DNA from: Kingdonia uniflora
Lineage: Eukaryota > Streptophyta > Magnoliopsida > Ranunculales > Circaeasteraceae
Length of the DNA stretch: 64,000 nt
Direction of reading: 5' to 3'
Assembly: GCA_014058105.1 (NCBI GenBank)
Contig: JACGCM010002082.1
Coordinates: 806,001-870,000 of the forward strand
Part shown: positions 1-12,212 of the stretch, piece by piece
Layout of the letters: each line of letters opens with the position of its first letter
How positions within the stretch are numbered: position 1 is the first letter of the stretch
The notes under the pieces: model-generated
Seen by the model: the letters and a program-made list of their open reading frames with translations, nothing else
Told to the model about the DNA's origin: nothing
The model's database searches: none
Made by a program: the position numbers and the translations under genes

Positions 1-377
1 ATAAAAACAACAACAACCCCCTTTACGCACCCACCACCATACCAAAGACCCCTCTATTTACATATGGGGTAGTTTTTACAGAGCCCTGCCTGAGCCTCGA
101 CTGCATCTTTAACCTTCACCTGGTCTTCTACTAGGCTTTTCAGTAAGAAATACCGATTACTCATATGAGGACCCAACCACTGCATCACTCTCTACCAGTG
201 CTAGTACGGATACCCACAGATAGCCTCCCCCGGCTTCAGCTCTACCAGGTCTGGTAATACAACATCCAAACCTTGATTACCGAAGAATTTTTGCTTTAAT
301 GTCATCGCCTTCTCTTCAATACGGCGTTCCCTCTTCTCCATTCTCTTCTGATAACGAGTGTTTAGAGTAGTTTCCAT
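1..377 (-). pseudogene. Short antisense ORF of the left Tat element (FGNQ-type)
   Basis: Translating leftwards from the ATG at 377-375 gives a lysine/arginine/glutamate-rich start (METTLNTRYQKRMEKRERR), then KQKFFGNQGLDVVLP, two stop codons, and further recognisable sequence (EDQVKV, NYP) to the window edge. It aligns by eye with the + strand ORF at 29445-29777 of the larger Tat element. Shared features are the FGNQ motif, a Y-x-x-W region, an ED-x-V segment and a YP near the end. Both lie just inside the 3' LTR and run opposite to pol. The function is unknown. The two stops indicate decay of this copy, which continues beyond the window. Confidence 0.5.
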
Positions 378-433
378 TGTTTTGCTTACTCAAGAAAGAA
401 GATGAAGAATGTTTAAAATCCCCCCTAACAACC

Positions 434-443
434 CCTATTTATA
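434..443 (-). promoter_or_regulatory. TATA box for the antisense ORF of the left Tat element
   Basis: On the minus strand this reads TATAAATAGG and lies 66 bp upstream of the ATG at 377. That spacing fits a plant core promoter with a short leader. The equivalent ORF of the second Tat element has a similar box at a similar distance (29367-29377). Confidence 0.45.
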
Positions 444-1282
444 CCTTGATTAAAGGGTATTTATTACCTCCTTAATCAGTACTTACCATAATTACTCTCC
501 TCAGAACTGTCCACATTCAGCCAGTCAACTCTTCAACTTCCCATGCCTAACAGTTTTTCTCAGCACGTGCCATATACACCAATTTTCGAGGCCCCTACTG
601 AGAGGGGGAGAATGTAGTAGCCTACTCGCAGCCATCCAACACCAATCGAATACTCGAAGGCTGCATCAAAGCTTACCTAGAAACTTGAAGCCCAACAAGA
701 CAATAACTAAGTCCACGAAGCCCTCCGAGATTAATCGAACACTCGAAGGCATCATCGAAGCTAACTGCCATAGTCAAAGCCGAAGATAGACGGTCAGCAC
801 CATAACTCAGCATCAGTACCAGAGAGACTCCGACCATGGTAATACATTGTCGAAGGTAGACACATCTGACAGCCAGCTCACCAAACAGAACAATAAAATG
901 AGCCGCCTGATAACTACAGTATCAGAATCGACTCCACATACAGAATAGTTATCCCCAAAGGATATACATGTAATCTGACCCCCCATGGTGACTCACCCAT
1001 TTTCCTATCTCCTATAAATAGGAGGGAAGAGGCATTAGGAAGGGGTTAGAAAAACTCTCCCTAAACCCCCCTTCAAGATTACCTTTGAGTACCCTGTAGC
1101 CAACTTCTACTCGATCTGTCATTTAACTCAATATATAATATCAATCATTCAAATTCTCACTAGAGGTCATGGAGAAACCAATTCTAGGACTTCACGCAAG
1201 TGTGTTAGTTCAGCAATATAGTCTATTATTGCCTTATATGCTTGCTTAATCCCCTAGTCAAATTGGTCTATGTTGAATAGAC

Positions 1283-2110
1283 TCAGCTCAAATTATCTCT
1301 TCCTCTCATATCTCGTTCGAACGACTTCATGGTTCGTTCAAACGAGATAGAATCTTTTGAAGGGGTTCGATCTTCAGATCCTCCTAGATCAGTATCAAGG
1401 AGAATAGGACCATGGTCAGAACCAATGATAGAAAAATTTGTGATACAAGCTTTATGGAAAACGGTTCTCCAAGAATCTGAGGCAAGTGCTATGTCCAAGC
1501 GCTTCTTGACCAATTCTAAACATTTTCTTTTATTTGACCAAGTAAAGCAGGGACCCGAATACCCCAAGTTCACCAGAGATGCTTCAAAAACAAAGTCTTC
1601 CAGCGGGTTCGCAGCAGAGCAGTGAAAGGGGATTTTGCTTAATTTCTCTTTTTTGCTAATAATACAATTCAGGTCTCTAATGGTGAGCCAGTGTAAAAAG
1701 ATAAATTTAATGAAGAAAGAAAATAAACTCTAGAATGTTTCTCTAAGATGGGGATCCGACTGTCCATAGACCAAAGAGTAGAGCCAAGGGGTGTTAGGAG
1801 AGGAAGTGGGGACGTCAGGTAAGGCTGAGAGAATCAGGGCATCAATCCTATTAGGAGATGAAGGAAGAACGGTAAGGTTAATATTACTTTTCCAAGCGAA
1901 CCATAGGCCGCTACCGTGGGAGTCAGAGGCATTTACTATATGATAAGCGTCAAAGCCGAAAGAGGAAAATTTATGAAGGGAGTTAAGATTACTAGACTTG
2001 GTTTCAAAAAGAAAGAGAATATCGGGGTCAAATTTCTTTCGGTGAGCAAGGAGTTCCCTGAGGGTGGAGGGCTTCCCGATTCCCCTGTAATTCCGGGAGA
2101 GGACTAACAT
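1283..2110 (-). pseudogene. LINE (L1-type) endonuclease fragment
   Basis: Two minus-strand stretches give the two ends of an apurinic-endonuclease-like domain of a plant non-LTR retrotransposon. The first (2110-1730) has SRNYRGIGKPSTLRELL and DILFLFETK, the usual N-terminal signature. The second (1573 to about 1380) has GYSGPCFTWSNKR, KRLDIALAS and SDHGPILL, the C-terminal catalytic SDH motif. The two parts are joined by frame breaks and a gap at 1574-1730. No reverse transcriptase follows on the left, where a Tat LTR begins within about 150 bp. It is therefore a truncated, dead copy. Confidence 0.75.
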
Positions 2111-3420
2111 CTAAACCAAAGAGCCGGTGTCGGGCCCACTTTCTATAGAAAAGAAATGGTAGGGCCCACCAGATTTAGCCACGACCATTGATGATACCTT
2201 TACCTCGGACAGTAATCCCTCTCAATTTTGTGAATTCAAGCCATTGGAATAATCATGAACCCCAAGCCTTGAAGCTTGTGGGAGTAATAATTATTGTACC
2301 ATTTAATTGCAAGATAGTCATTTAAACACCTGATTATAGCGAATTAATGTGCTTAAATATCTATATTTGTTTTGTTCAGGATTTTAAATGTGAAGTTTAC
2401 CTGGAATATAATGTTGGGTTGACAGTAAGGACCATAAAAAGAGATGGGCCCCACGATAAACTCGAAGTTTGATGGCACAATGACTGTAGATCCCTCCATT
2501 TTGCAAGCAGATACTCATGCATCCTGGAAAGCCTAATTCGGTGTGAGATGTTCTTCTGAGAAGGATTTGTGTTTAGTTTTTCTTTATTGCATTTTCCATT
2601 TTTTTTATTTTTCTTTTATGTATTTAAGAACAATACTGTGAACATGAATGTCTTTTGTTCTAAATCCTAGTGATTTTACTACTGGATACTAGGTAATTGT
2701 GGTTTTCTTCCACCTTGATCTATTGGGAACTTTAGTAATGTTGGCTAAAATGTTCCTAATTTGTATAGCCCTTTGATTAACCACTTGATCGTATCATTTC
2801 ATATCAAGTTTTGCATAAAGATCTTGCTGAAGTGGCAGAGTGAACATCTGAATAATACATCTTGAAGGTGTATTATTGCTTTTGTTATTATCATAATATT
2901 TTAGGAAGATGTATAACATCTAAATAATATCTACTATGAACATTTGAATTTTGAAGGTGTACTTTTGAAATAATTCAGTTGCAGAGCGGTGTTGAACCAA
3001 TCAATAGTAGTTTGCACCGGCTTGCGGTGGTGCGAACCAATCACCATTACATTGGTGCATTGCAAGGAATGCATTGCAACTCGATGCAATTGCACCCGCT
3101 TGAAAAATGCACTCCCATGCCGCAAACCAAGCACAACCTAGGTAAGAGTTCCCTCCCTTGTATAGGCACAGCTTGGAATAAGTTTTCAGACTCCAACTTT
3201 GATTTGGATTTCAGGTAGACGAAAGTATCCTTCTACTATTTCTAATAAGTCGGTGTATTTAATATTTTCAGAGGGTAATGTCGTAAGACGCTTTTAAATT
3301 TCCTATTTTGATTTGGTTTCTAATTTCAAAGCTAAGAGAGGGGTATGTTGGTAATTTAGATAGTTTATCTTCAAACAAGTTTCAGAGGAGAGAACGAGGA
3401 GAGAGAGAGAGAGAGATAAA
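2111..3420. other. RPH1 upstream region, no gene seen
   Basis: AT-rich DNA without a convincing ORF. Positions 3050-3095 carry a cluster of TGCATTGCA/TTGCA motifs. A GA-rich tract (about 3389-3417) ends immediately before the RPH1 ATG and is probably in its 5' leader. Such GA tracts are bound by BBR/BPC factors in plants; that role here is inference. Confidence 0.4.
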
Positions 3421-6400
3421 ATGTATCCGTTAACCTCAACATGGCTCAACCTGAACTCCCAGTTTTTAATTCTTCCCGCCAAATCTCTCACACTCAAGAA
3501 CGACCCTCAACGATTTCTTAAGAGAGAAACAATCAAATTTGCGGCAAATTCGAGTGGTTTGGATTCGCAAACAATCGAAGAAAGCGAAAAGGCGAGAGAA
3601 CGGAAGGGGGAGATTGAAACATCTCTACCTTCTAATGCTTCTTCAATTGATAAAGACCTAAAGAAGGTTTGTGTTTCTTTGAAATTGTTTTTTATTTAAA
3701 TTTCGCTTAATAATTAGTATTTACTGTAAAGTCTTGCAAAGTACTGAAATACCGAATACTAGTAGCATATGTAAATTAGTAGAAAAGTGGGATTTTATGT
3801 TGGGGAATCTCAGGGGTAGCTAATCCCAATTCCACGCCTCAGAAAGATAAACGGAAACGCCAGAAATATTCGAAATCGAAAACACTGTAATTTTCCCGGA
3901 GGAGGGAAGTGGAAAATCCTTACGAATAAAAAACCACTTCCGCGAACAATCCACTATAATCAAATAGGGTACAAAAATGATCTTTCAAGCTTTCTCAAAG
4001 CTTTCTAATGGAGTCTCTTCAAACCCTAACTCTTAAGGTTAAACTCTCATCAAGATGATAGGTTAAACATAACCTCAGTCCTCTTTATATAGTAGAGAAC
4101 TAATTACAAGTAGTACAGATCTCGAGGCAAACTCCTACGTACCAGAACGAACTCAGCCCTTCCTATGCTAGGTCACATTACAAGGGTACTCTCCGGATAT
4201 CCTGGAATTGGTGTTGACGCCATGCTCTGACACTGCTGTAGTTGTAACTGCTGTAGTTGTAAGGTCTAACAACTCCGCCGTCTTGTTCAGTGAGCTGGCG
4301 ATCTGTCTTGTCATACTTCGACGGACTTTAAATCTTCCTTCAGCAGTTCGCACAGAACCAGTTCGAGTCTTCATGAAACTTTACCAGCTCGAGTCTTCAG
4401 TTAACATAGCCAGCTCGAATCTTCAGGTAACTTAATCAGTTCGAATTTCAGGTACCAAAGCCAGTTCGAATCTGAACATTGAAAATCTCATTTTCAATCT
4501 GTTTCACTCCGACTTCGATCCTTGTTCGTTCCACGGGCTCCAATGAGCTTCGACAAACATAGTTTGAGTTCATACCTCAACAAGTTCATCCTTAACATGC
4601 TCGTCCCACGAGCTCCGACGAACTTCCTCGACCACGATTCGAGTTCATACATAACATTTTAGTCCGAGTGATGAGTGAGAAGGGAAACTATATGTGCCTG
4701 TACCGGCATTATGTTGGGGCCCGAGCCCCTGTGTTGCACCGATATTGTCCCCACCTTGACCACCTAGTATGGGCTAGGTGTGGGGTTTTATCTGAAAAGG
4801 CCTCGGTGCAATTTAGAACATCATATCTCCTTATATTCTTGTGTTAGACCACATCTTTAACCAATGTGAGACTAACTTTGATCCACCAATCTTAACAATC
4901 TCCACCTTCGATCAAACTCTGTTAGTCCTCAATTGTCCGCCGCTACCGATACGATTAGATACGCCTACCAACAATCTCCACCTTGGTTTGAGCTCCCGTG
5001 GTACACCATCTCACCTGAGATCCATGTGCAACGACTTATCTGCTCCACCCAAGTACCGCGTTTTCTCCATACATCCATGTTCTACCCTGAGCACTCGCCA
5101 ATCACAGTGGAATATGTTCCCAGCCGAACCGTCGGCTCTGATACCAGTTGTTGGGGCCCGAACCCCCACATTGTACCGATATTGTCCCCACCTTGACCAC
5201 CTAGTATGGGTTAGGTGTGGAGTTTTATCTGAAAAGACCTAGGTGCAATTTAGAACATCATATCTCCTTATATCCTTGTGTTAGACCACATCTTTAACCA
5301 ATGCGGGACTAACTTTGATCCTCCAATTTTAACACATTTGCCTTGACATTCTATTTTTATCTAATGGATTCTATGAAGAGGACAAGAGTGAATGTGGATT
5401 TGGTAGTCATGCTGGGTTGAAGCTATCTCGCCTGATATATTTGAAGAAAGATGGAATGTGCAAGAGTAGAATTACAAGCAAAAAGCCTACATAAGAAATT
5501 ACAAGAGTGAGTGTGGGTTTCTAATTGCATAAATGAAAATGATTTACTTACGATTTTCAACAGAGGAGATGAGATTGTTCTCGTGTAATCATTTAAGAGC
5601 TTCAGTTTGGAAAGAGATTCTTGATATAGAAAGGAAAGGCTTGATATGTCTTGTTCTTGAGATAACTTTTTGCATTCCATGGAGGGAGATACTGCTTTTT
5701 GATGTGCTTCACTACTTCGGTAGAGTCAGTGTACACCGAATTGGAGTTTATGTTTCACTTAGCGGCAAACTTTATGCTTTCGCTGATAACTTTGAAGTCA
5801 TGAATAGTACTGCACAAGCAATATCTACAGTGCCATTTACTTTTTCAAATAAAAATTTCATAGCCCCATATTACTTAAAAAGCAGCATTAATGTTGACAG
5901 CATATACTTCTCCAGGGTATTTTTCCATTTTCAGAAGGTGGAGATACAATATTTCCAGATAGCATCAAAGTTTAAATATTTCACCTTAGCTCTCCTGCTC
6001 TCAATATCTTCCAAGCACCATTGCTGCTGTAGTCTCACTTTTGTTAACTATTCTTTCTTTTCTCCCTCAACATGATAAATGAAGGCAATTAAAGATACCA
6101 TCTAAGCAAATAGAGGCACTTTCGGAAACATGCCCACACCAATTATACATTTTCAGACCAACTGTTGATCTGCATGATAGACCAACATGAAGAACACCTA
6201 AATATTTAAATAATCCCACAATTGTATCTCCTGAGTCTTGAGAACCGTTTTTAAGGTGAGGCAGCTGTTGAAGCTTTGCCTAAGAATATGATCTTTGAAG
6301 CATACCAAAGAAGTCCAGCTATTTTGTTGTTGACATGCCCGAGCTGGTAATAAGGATCCTTCTTCTTTGTATATCTCCAATCTTACGATTAAGATTAGAT

Positions 6401-9400
6401 TCATATGCAAATTGCTGGGAAATTGTTCTCTCAAAATACCCAATGAATGCCAGGGGTCTTTCTTGAAGTAAGTGTCCTCTCTATTTCGTACAGATGGATG
6501 GCAATATCTTTATCTTCCTTTTTGCCTTATCTCTTAAAGAAGCTGTTTTGTTCACCACATTAGCATCTCTAATGCCAAGCCCACCTTCATTTTGAAGTTG
6601 ACAACACTTGAATTAGTTCAACACAGGGGGACTTCATGTTAATATCAATGCCAAACCAAATAAAGTTCTTGCAAAGTCCACTAAACATTTAATAACAGAT
6701 GGGTTAGCTGCCCCAATAAGTGTGCATGCTTTAGAGCATTGCTTTTAGCAGAGTCACGTTGAGGTATGAACTCGAATTTATGTTTAAGGTAGTTTTAGTT
6801 CGAGGATTGAAGACGGATTGAAAATGGGAATTTTCAATGTTCATTTCGAACTGGTTCTGTTTGACAGGTTCTATTCGACCTGAAGATCGAGCTGGTTAAG
6901 TTACCTGAAGGTTCAAACTGGTTTTCAACCAAGTTCGATCTGTTAAAGTTAAACTCAAAATAGGTCGAAGTCGTTCGAACGAAAATGGATCTCGTTCGAA
7001 CGAGATGTCTATTTTTTCACGTTAAAACTTGAAGACCGAAGAAGTCGTTCGAACGAGCTTGGATGTCGTTCGAACGATATGTATGTTTTCTAGGGCTGGA
7101 ACCTTTTAGTCTTCAAAGTCGTTCGAACGAGTTTGTGTTTTGTTCGAACGAGATGTGCGTAGGTTGTCCTTGAGTGTTCTTCTGAGACGTTGAGTTTGCC
7201 TCGAAATCCGTTCTGCTTGTATTTAGTCATCTAGTATATAAAGAGGATTTAGGTTATTTTTTAGCCTAATCTTTCCCGGTGAGTTTAATTCTAGAGACCT
7301 AGGATTTGAGAAACTCCATTACAAAGCTTGAGAAACTTGGAGAGATCGTGTAACCTATTTTTGATCATAGTGAATTGTTCGTGGGGAGTTGTTTTTCATC
7401 CGCAAGGGTTTTCCACTTCCCTCCTCTGGGAAATTCTTGTCTTCTTTATTATTTTATGTTTCTTTGTTTACTTGATTGGCATATTTTGCATATCGTTCTT
7501 GGTGTAGAAGAGAAATTAACTACCTCGATTCTCAACAATTAGTGTCGGGGCAAGTGTTACAGGGCTTGTGTAGTTAAGAGAAGTTGAAGATCACGAAGTT
7601 CAATGGATATAATTTTGGAGTATGGAAGATGTAGATAGAAGATTACCTCTATTAGAAGGATCTTGATTTACGACTGGGTGGAGTTGAGATGAAGCCAGTA
7701 GATTACGATGTTGCTAAGTGGGCGCGATTGGATCACAAGGCGCTTGGAACCGTTAGGTTAGCGCTGTCATCTCAGATTCTACACATGATCTCCAAAGTTA
7801 TGACAACGAAAGGTTTGATGGAGACTTTGTTCGCTATGTACTCGGAACCGTCTGGGGCAAATAAGGTACATCTTTTACGGCGCTTGTTTACTTTGAAGAT
7901 GAAGGATAATGGTAGTGTGCAAGCTCATATCAGTGAGTTCAATACCATTCATGCTCAACTGGAATCCGTAAAATTACTTTTACCGTGGAGGTGAGAGCGT
8001 GGGTTCTTCTAGGGCAGATGCCAGAGAGCTGGGAAGGATTCATTACAGCTGTGAGCAATTCATCGGGAAAGGAAGACATTAAATTTGACATTATAGCCTC
8101 GTTGATTATGAGTGAAGAGAATAGGCATAAAACATCTGAACCCTCTTCGAATTCAAACGGCAGTGCGTTGAACGTCGAGGAAAGATGGAGGTCTTACAAA
8201 AAAGAGCCAAAATATGGAAGGGATCGATCACGGTCAAAAGGAAAATCTAAGCCGCCTGGTGCGTATTGGACTTGTGGAAAAAATGGTCACTTCAGGCGAG
8301 ATTGTAACTCTTCTTCTAAGAAAGTTTATGATGAGGAGAAAGATACAACGAACCTTACTGAGGAGGTTAGTTCTGACGAGGCTCTAGTACTATCGTGTGA
8401 CGATGTTAATGACTCTTGATAATTGATTCGGGTGCCTCTTTTCATGCTACTGCAAACGTAGGTTTCCTAACTAATATTGTTAAAGGCGACTTCAGTACGG
8501 TCTTTCTTGCAGATAAGAGTGCACGCAATATTACTAGAAAGGGAAACGCTAGGTTGATGTTACCTTCGGGGGCGACGTTGGTTTTACAGAATGTGCGACT
8601 TGTACCCAAATTAGGGCGTAATCTTATATCGGTTAGCAAATTGACGGATGATAGTAGATATGTAAGCACCTTTGGTGTAACCTTCTGGAAGGTTACAAAG
8701 GGAGCTATGGTAGTAGCTTGAGGCTTAAGACAAGGAACGTTGTATACAACGCAAAACATAATTTCCACTATTTGTGTGGCCACTCCGGAGATTGATACAA
8801 GTACATGGCATAAACGGCTCGGTCACATGAGTTAAAAGAGGTTGAAGATGGTGGTAACAAAGGGAAAGTTGGTGGGTCTTAATGAGGTTGATCTCAGGTT
8901 TTGTGAAAAGTGTGTTCTTGCGAAGCAGAAGAAGGTCAGTTTCAGAATAACTGGAAGATTAAGGAAACCTGGAAAGATGGATCTTGTACACATAGATGTT
9001 TGGGGGCCAACCAAGGTATCTTCTCTTGGTGGTTCTCATTATTACGTTATTTTCATTGACGATACTACTCGTAAACTGTGGGTCTACTTTGTGAAGAACA
9101 AATCAGATGTGTTCAATAAATTTAAGAAGTGGAGGGCTCTAGTTGAAAATGAAACCGGCTTGAAACTGAAGTGTCTCAGGTCGGATAACGAGGGTGAATA
9201 CTGTAGTGACGAGTTTGAAGACTTTTGCGCTTCAAACGGGATTAGGCGACAAAAGACTATTCCCGGAACACCACAACAAAATGGTGTTACAGAACGCATG
9301 AACCGAACAATAAACGAAAGAGCGAGGAGTATGAGACTTAATACTGGATTGCCAAAATGTTTTTGGGCGGATGCGGTTAGTACGGCGGCGTACTTGATTA

Positions 9401-12181
9401 ACAGAAGGCCTTCAACGGCTTTGGACTTTGGACTTCCTGAAGAAGCATGGAACGGTAAAGAGGTAAACCTTTCACACTTGCGTATTTTCGGTTGTACGTC
9501 ATATGTGCTTGATTATTCAGATACAAAGACAAAGTTAGATGCAAAGTCGACGAAGTGCATATTCATTGGATGTGATAAGCTTGGGTACGATTTTGGGATG
9601 CGAAAAATCGGAAAGTCATCCGGAGCCGTAATGTTACATTCAATGAGGAAGTCTTGTATAAAGACTTCAAAGTACCTGGTGAAAAGAATCGAAGTAAAGT
9701 AACGGAAAGTGTCGACATTGATGATGAACCCTCTCGAGAGGTTGATGACGAAGTCGTGGTTGAGTTCGATGCACCGGATCAAGGCAAGGAACCTAATGAT
9801 TTAGACATTCTAATAGCACTTTGAAAGGAGCCGAGAATTTCAAGAGTTTCGGCTAGCGTTAACTCCCTAAATCACTTGTTACTTACGGATGGTAGTGAAC
9901 CAGAAAGTTACAAGGAGGCTTTAGATGTGGAAGCCAAGAGCAAGTGGGAGCTTGCTATGGATGATGAGATGCAGTCATTATCAGTAAATCGAACTTGGGA
10001 TTTAGTTCGATTATCGAAAGGGAAGAAAGCATTGCACAACAAGTGGGTATACAGACTAAAGTAAGAATCTGACGATTCAAGGAGATTCAAGGCTAGACTT
10101 GTGGTGAAGGGCTTTCAGCATAAAGAATGCGTTGATTTCGGTGAGATCTTTGCTCAGGTTGTGAAGATATCTACTATTCGGGTTGTGGTGAATATAGCTG
10201 CAGTTGAAGATTTGCATTTTGAGCAACTTGATGTCAAGACAATATTTCTTCACGGTAACCTTGATGAAGAAATTCATATGAAGCAGCCAGAAGGGTATTC
10301 GGTTAAAGGGAAAGAAGATCTTGTGTGTAGGCTCACGAAGAGCTTATATAGTTTGAAACAAGCTCCGAGACAATGGTATTTGAAGTTAGAGCAATTCATG
10401 TCCAAAAATGGTTATTCGAAGAACAATGCGGATCACTGTTGCTTTATCAAAAATATGGGGAACTCATATATTATTATACTTTTGTATGTAGATGATATGT
10501 TGGTAGCAAGTACTGACATGGGAGAAATTGTAAAGTCCCGGGAGTTTTCTATGAAGGACTTGGGTGCGGCAAAACTAGTTCTTCGTATGCGTGTTACAAG
10601 GGACAGAAAGCGGCGAGAATTGAAGTTATCTCAAGCTGAGTACATCGGCAAAGTACTTAAGTACTTTAATATGGATGGTTCTAAAGTTGTTAGTACACCA
10701 TTGGGAGGTCACTTTAAATTATCAAAAGATTGTTGTCCGAAGACGCAGAAGGATCACGATGAGATGCGAAAGGTTCCTTATCAATCCGTGGTTGGTAGCC
10801 TAATGTACGCTATGATTTGTACGAGACCAAACATTGCCCAAGCAGTAGGAGTTGTTAGTAGGTATATGAGTAATCCAGGCAAGGAGCATTGGAGAGCTGT
10901 AAAATGGATACTTAGGTATCTAAAGGGGACTCAAGATATGGCATTATGCCATGAGGGTTCTCAGATATGTTTACAGGGTTTTGTTGATTCTGATATGGCG
11001 GGTGACATTGATAGACGGAAGAACACTAGTGATTTTGTATATACAATGGGAAGCGGTGCGGTTATATGGGTTTCTAGGCTACAGAAGATTGTAGTTTTGT
11101 CTACGACGGAGGTGGAATATGTTGCAGCTACAGAAGCTTGCAGGGATATGGTTTGGCTTAAAGGGTTGATGAAAGAGCTTGGTAAAGAACAACATTCTCC
11201 TAAGCTGTATAGTGATAGTCAAAGCGCTATACACTTAGCGAAGAACTCGGTTTTTCACTCTAGGATCAAGCACATTGATATTCGATATCATTATATTCGC
11301 TCGCTCCTCGAGGACGGTGTGTTGAAGCTCTTGAAGATTCATACTGATGTGAATTCAGCCTATATGTTTACGAAGGTGGTGACTTTTCAGAAGTTGACGA
11401 CATGTACAACTTCTGTAGGTCTTCAAGATTGAAGGTCCGGGTAGTTCGAGCAATTCATTTGGAGATCTGGAGATGGATTACAGTAGATTCGATTTTAAAT
11501 GGAAGATTTTTGAGGTATGAACTCGAATTTATGTTTAAGGTAGTTTCAGTTCGAGCTAGTTCAGTTCGAGGATTGAAGACGGATTGAAAATGAGAATTTT
11601 CAATGTTCATTTCGAACTGGTTATGTTTGGCCGGTTTATTCGACCTGAAGATCGAGCTTGTTAAGTTACCTGAAGGTTCGAACTGGTTCTGTTCGACCAA
11701 GTTTGATCTATTAAAGTTGAACTCAAAATAGGTCGAAGTCGTTCGGACGAAAATGGATCTCGTTCGAACGAGATGTCTGTTTTTTTTGTGTTGAAACTTG
11801 AAGACCGAAGCTTGAGAAACTCCATTACAAAGCTTGAGAAACTTGGAGAGATCGTGTAACCTATTTGATCATAGTGAATTGTTCGTGGGGAGTGATTTTT
11901 CATCCGCAAGGGTTTTCCACTTCCCTCCTCTGGGAAATTCTTGTCTTCTTTATTGTTTTGTGTTTCTTTGTTTACTTGATTGGCATATTCCGCGTATTGT
12001 TCTTGGCGTAGAAGAGAGATTAGCTACCTCGATTCTCAACAAGTCAATCTTCCTGCATTGGGCAAATATTTGTTCTTCCAACACTGGACACTGTTTTAAG
12101 CGTTCTGAATTAGAGGCATTCAATCACTGGCTTTCAGCTTAGACACGATAAATGTGAAACTAAGATAATTAACTGGGGGGT

Positions 12182-12212
<31 letters not shown>

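Larger units (their letters stand above)
1..1160 (+). mobile_element. 3' end of a Tat-lineage Ty3/gypsy element (truncated by window edge)
   Basis: A purine tract (AGAGGGGGAGAA, 601-612) directly precedes TGTAGTAGCC at 613. This is the layout of a polypurine tract followed by a + strand 3' LTR. The LTR contains a TATA-like CTATAAATAGG near 1012-1022 and ends somewhere near 1140-1165; the exact end is not resolved because no second LTR or target duplication is in view. Left of the tract lies an ORF on the opposite strand that resembles the antisense ORF of the large Tat element at 28541-42857. That resemblance is the basis for the Tat assignment. The pol region would lie left of the window. 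Confidence 0.6.
6757..12041 (+). mobile_element. Full-length Ty1/copia retrotransposon (Tork/Tnt1-like) in RPH1 intron 1
   Basis: A 5285-bp element with two LTRs, a decayed methionine primer site and gag-pol in copia order (protease, integrase, reverse transcriptase, RNase H). The LTR ends form an inverted repeat TGTTGAG..CTCAACA; the first T of the 5' copy has changed to C and the second base of the 3' copy has changed to T. A perfect 5-bp target duplication AGTCA lies at 6752-6756 and 12042-12046. LTR identity is roughly 94% by eye over the shared part, so insertion is moderately recent. It interrupts a LINE on the opposite strand. The Tork-like lineage is inferred from the gag and pol style. 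Confidence 0.9.

Noticed and set aside
4841..5242. 133-codon ORF
   Set aside because: It runs across the TRIM and its LTR; TRIMs do not code.
5533..6075. 180-codon + strand ORF in RPH1 intron 1
   Set aside because: Phe/Ser/Leu-rich sequence with no motif, in AT-rich intron DNA; probably chance.
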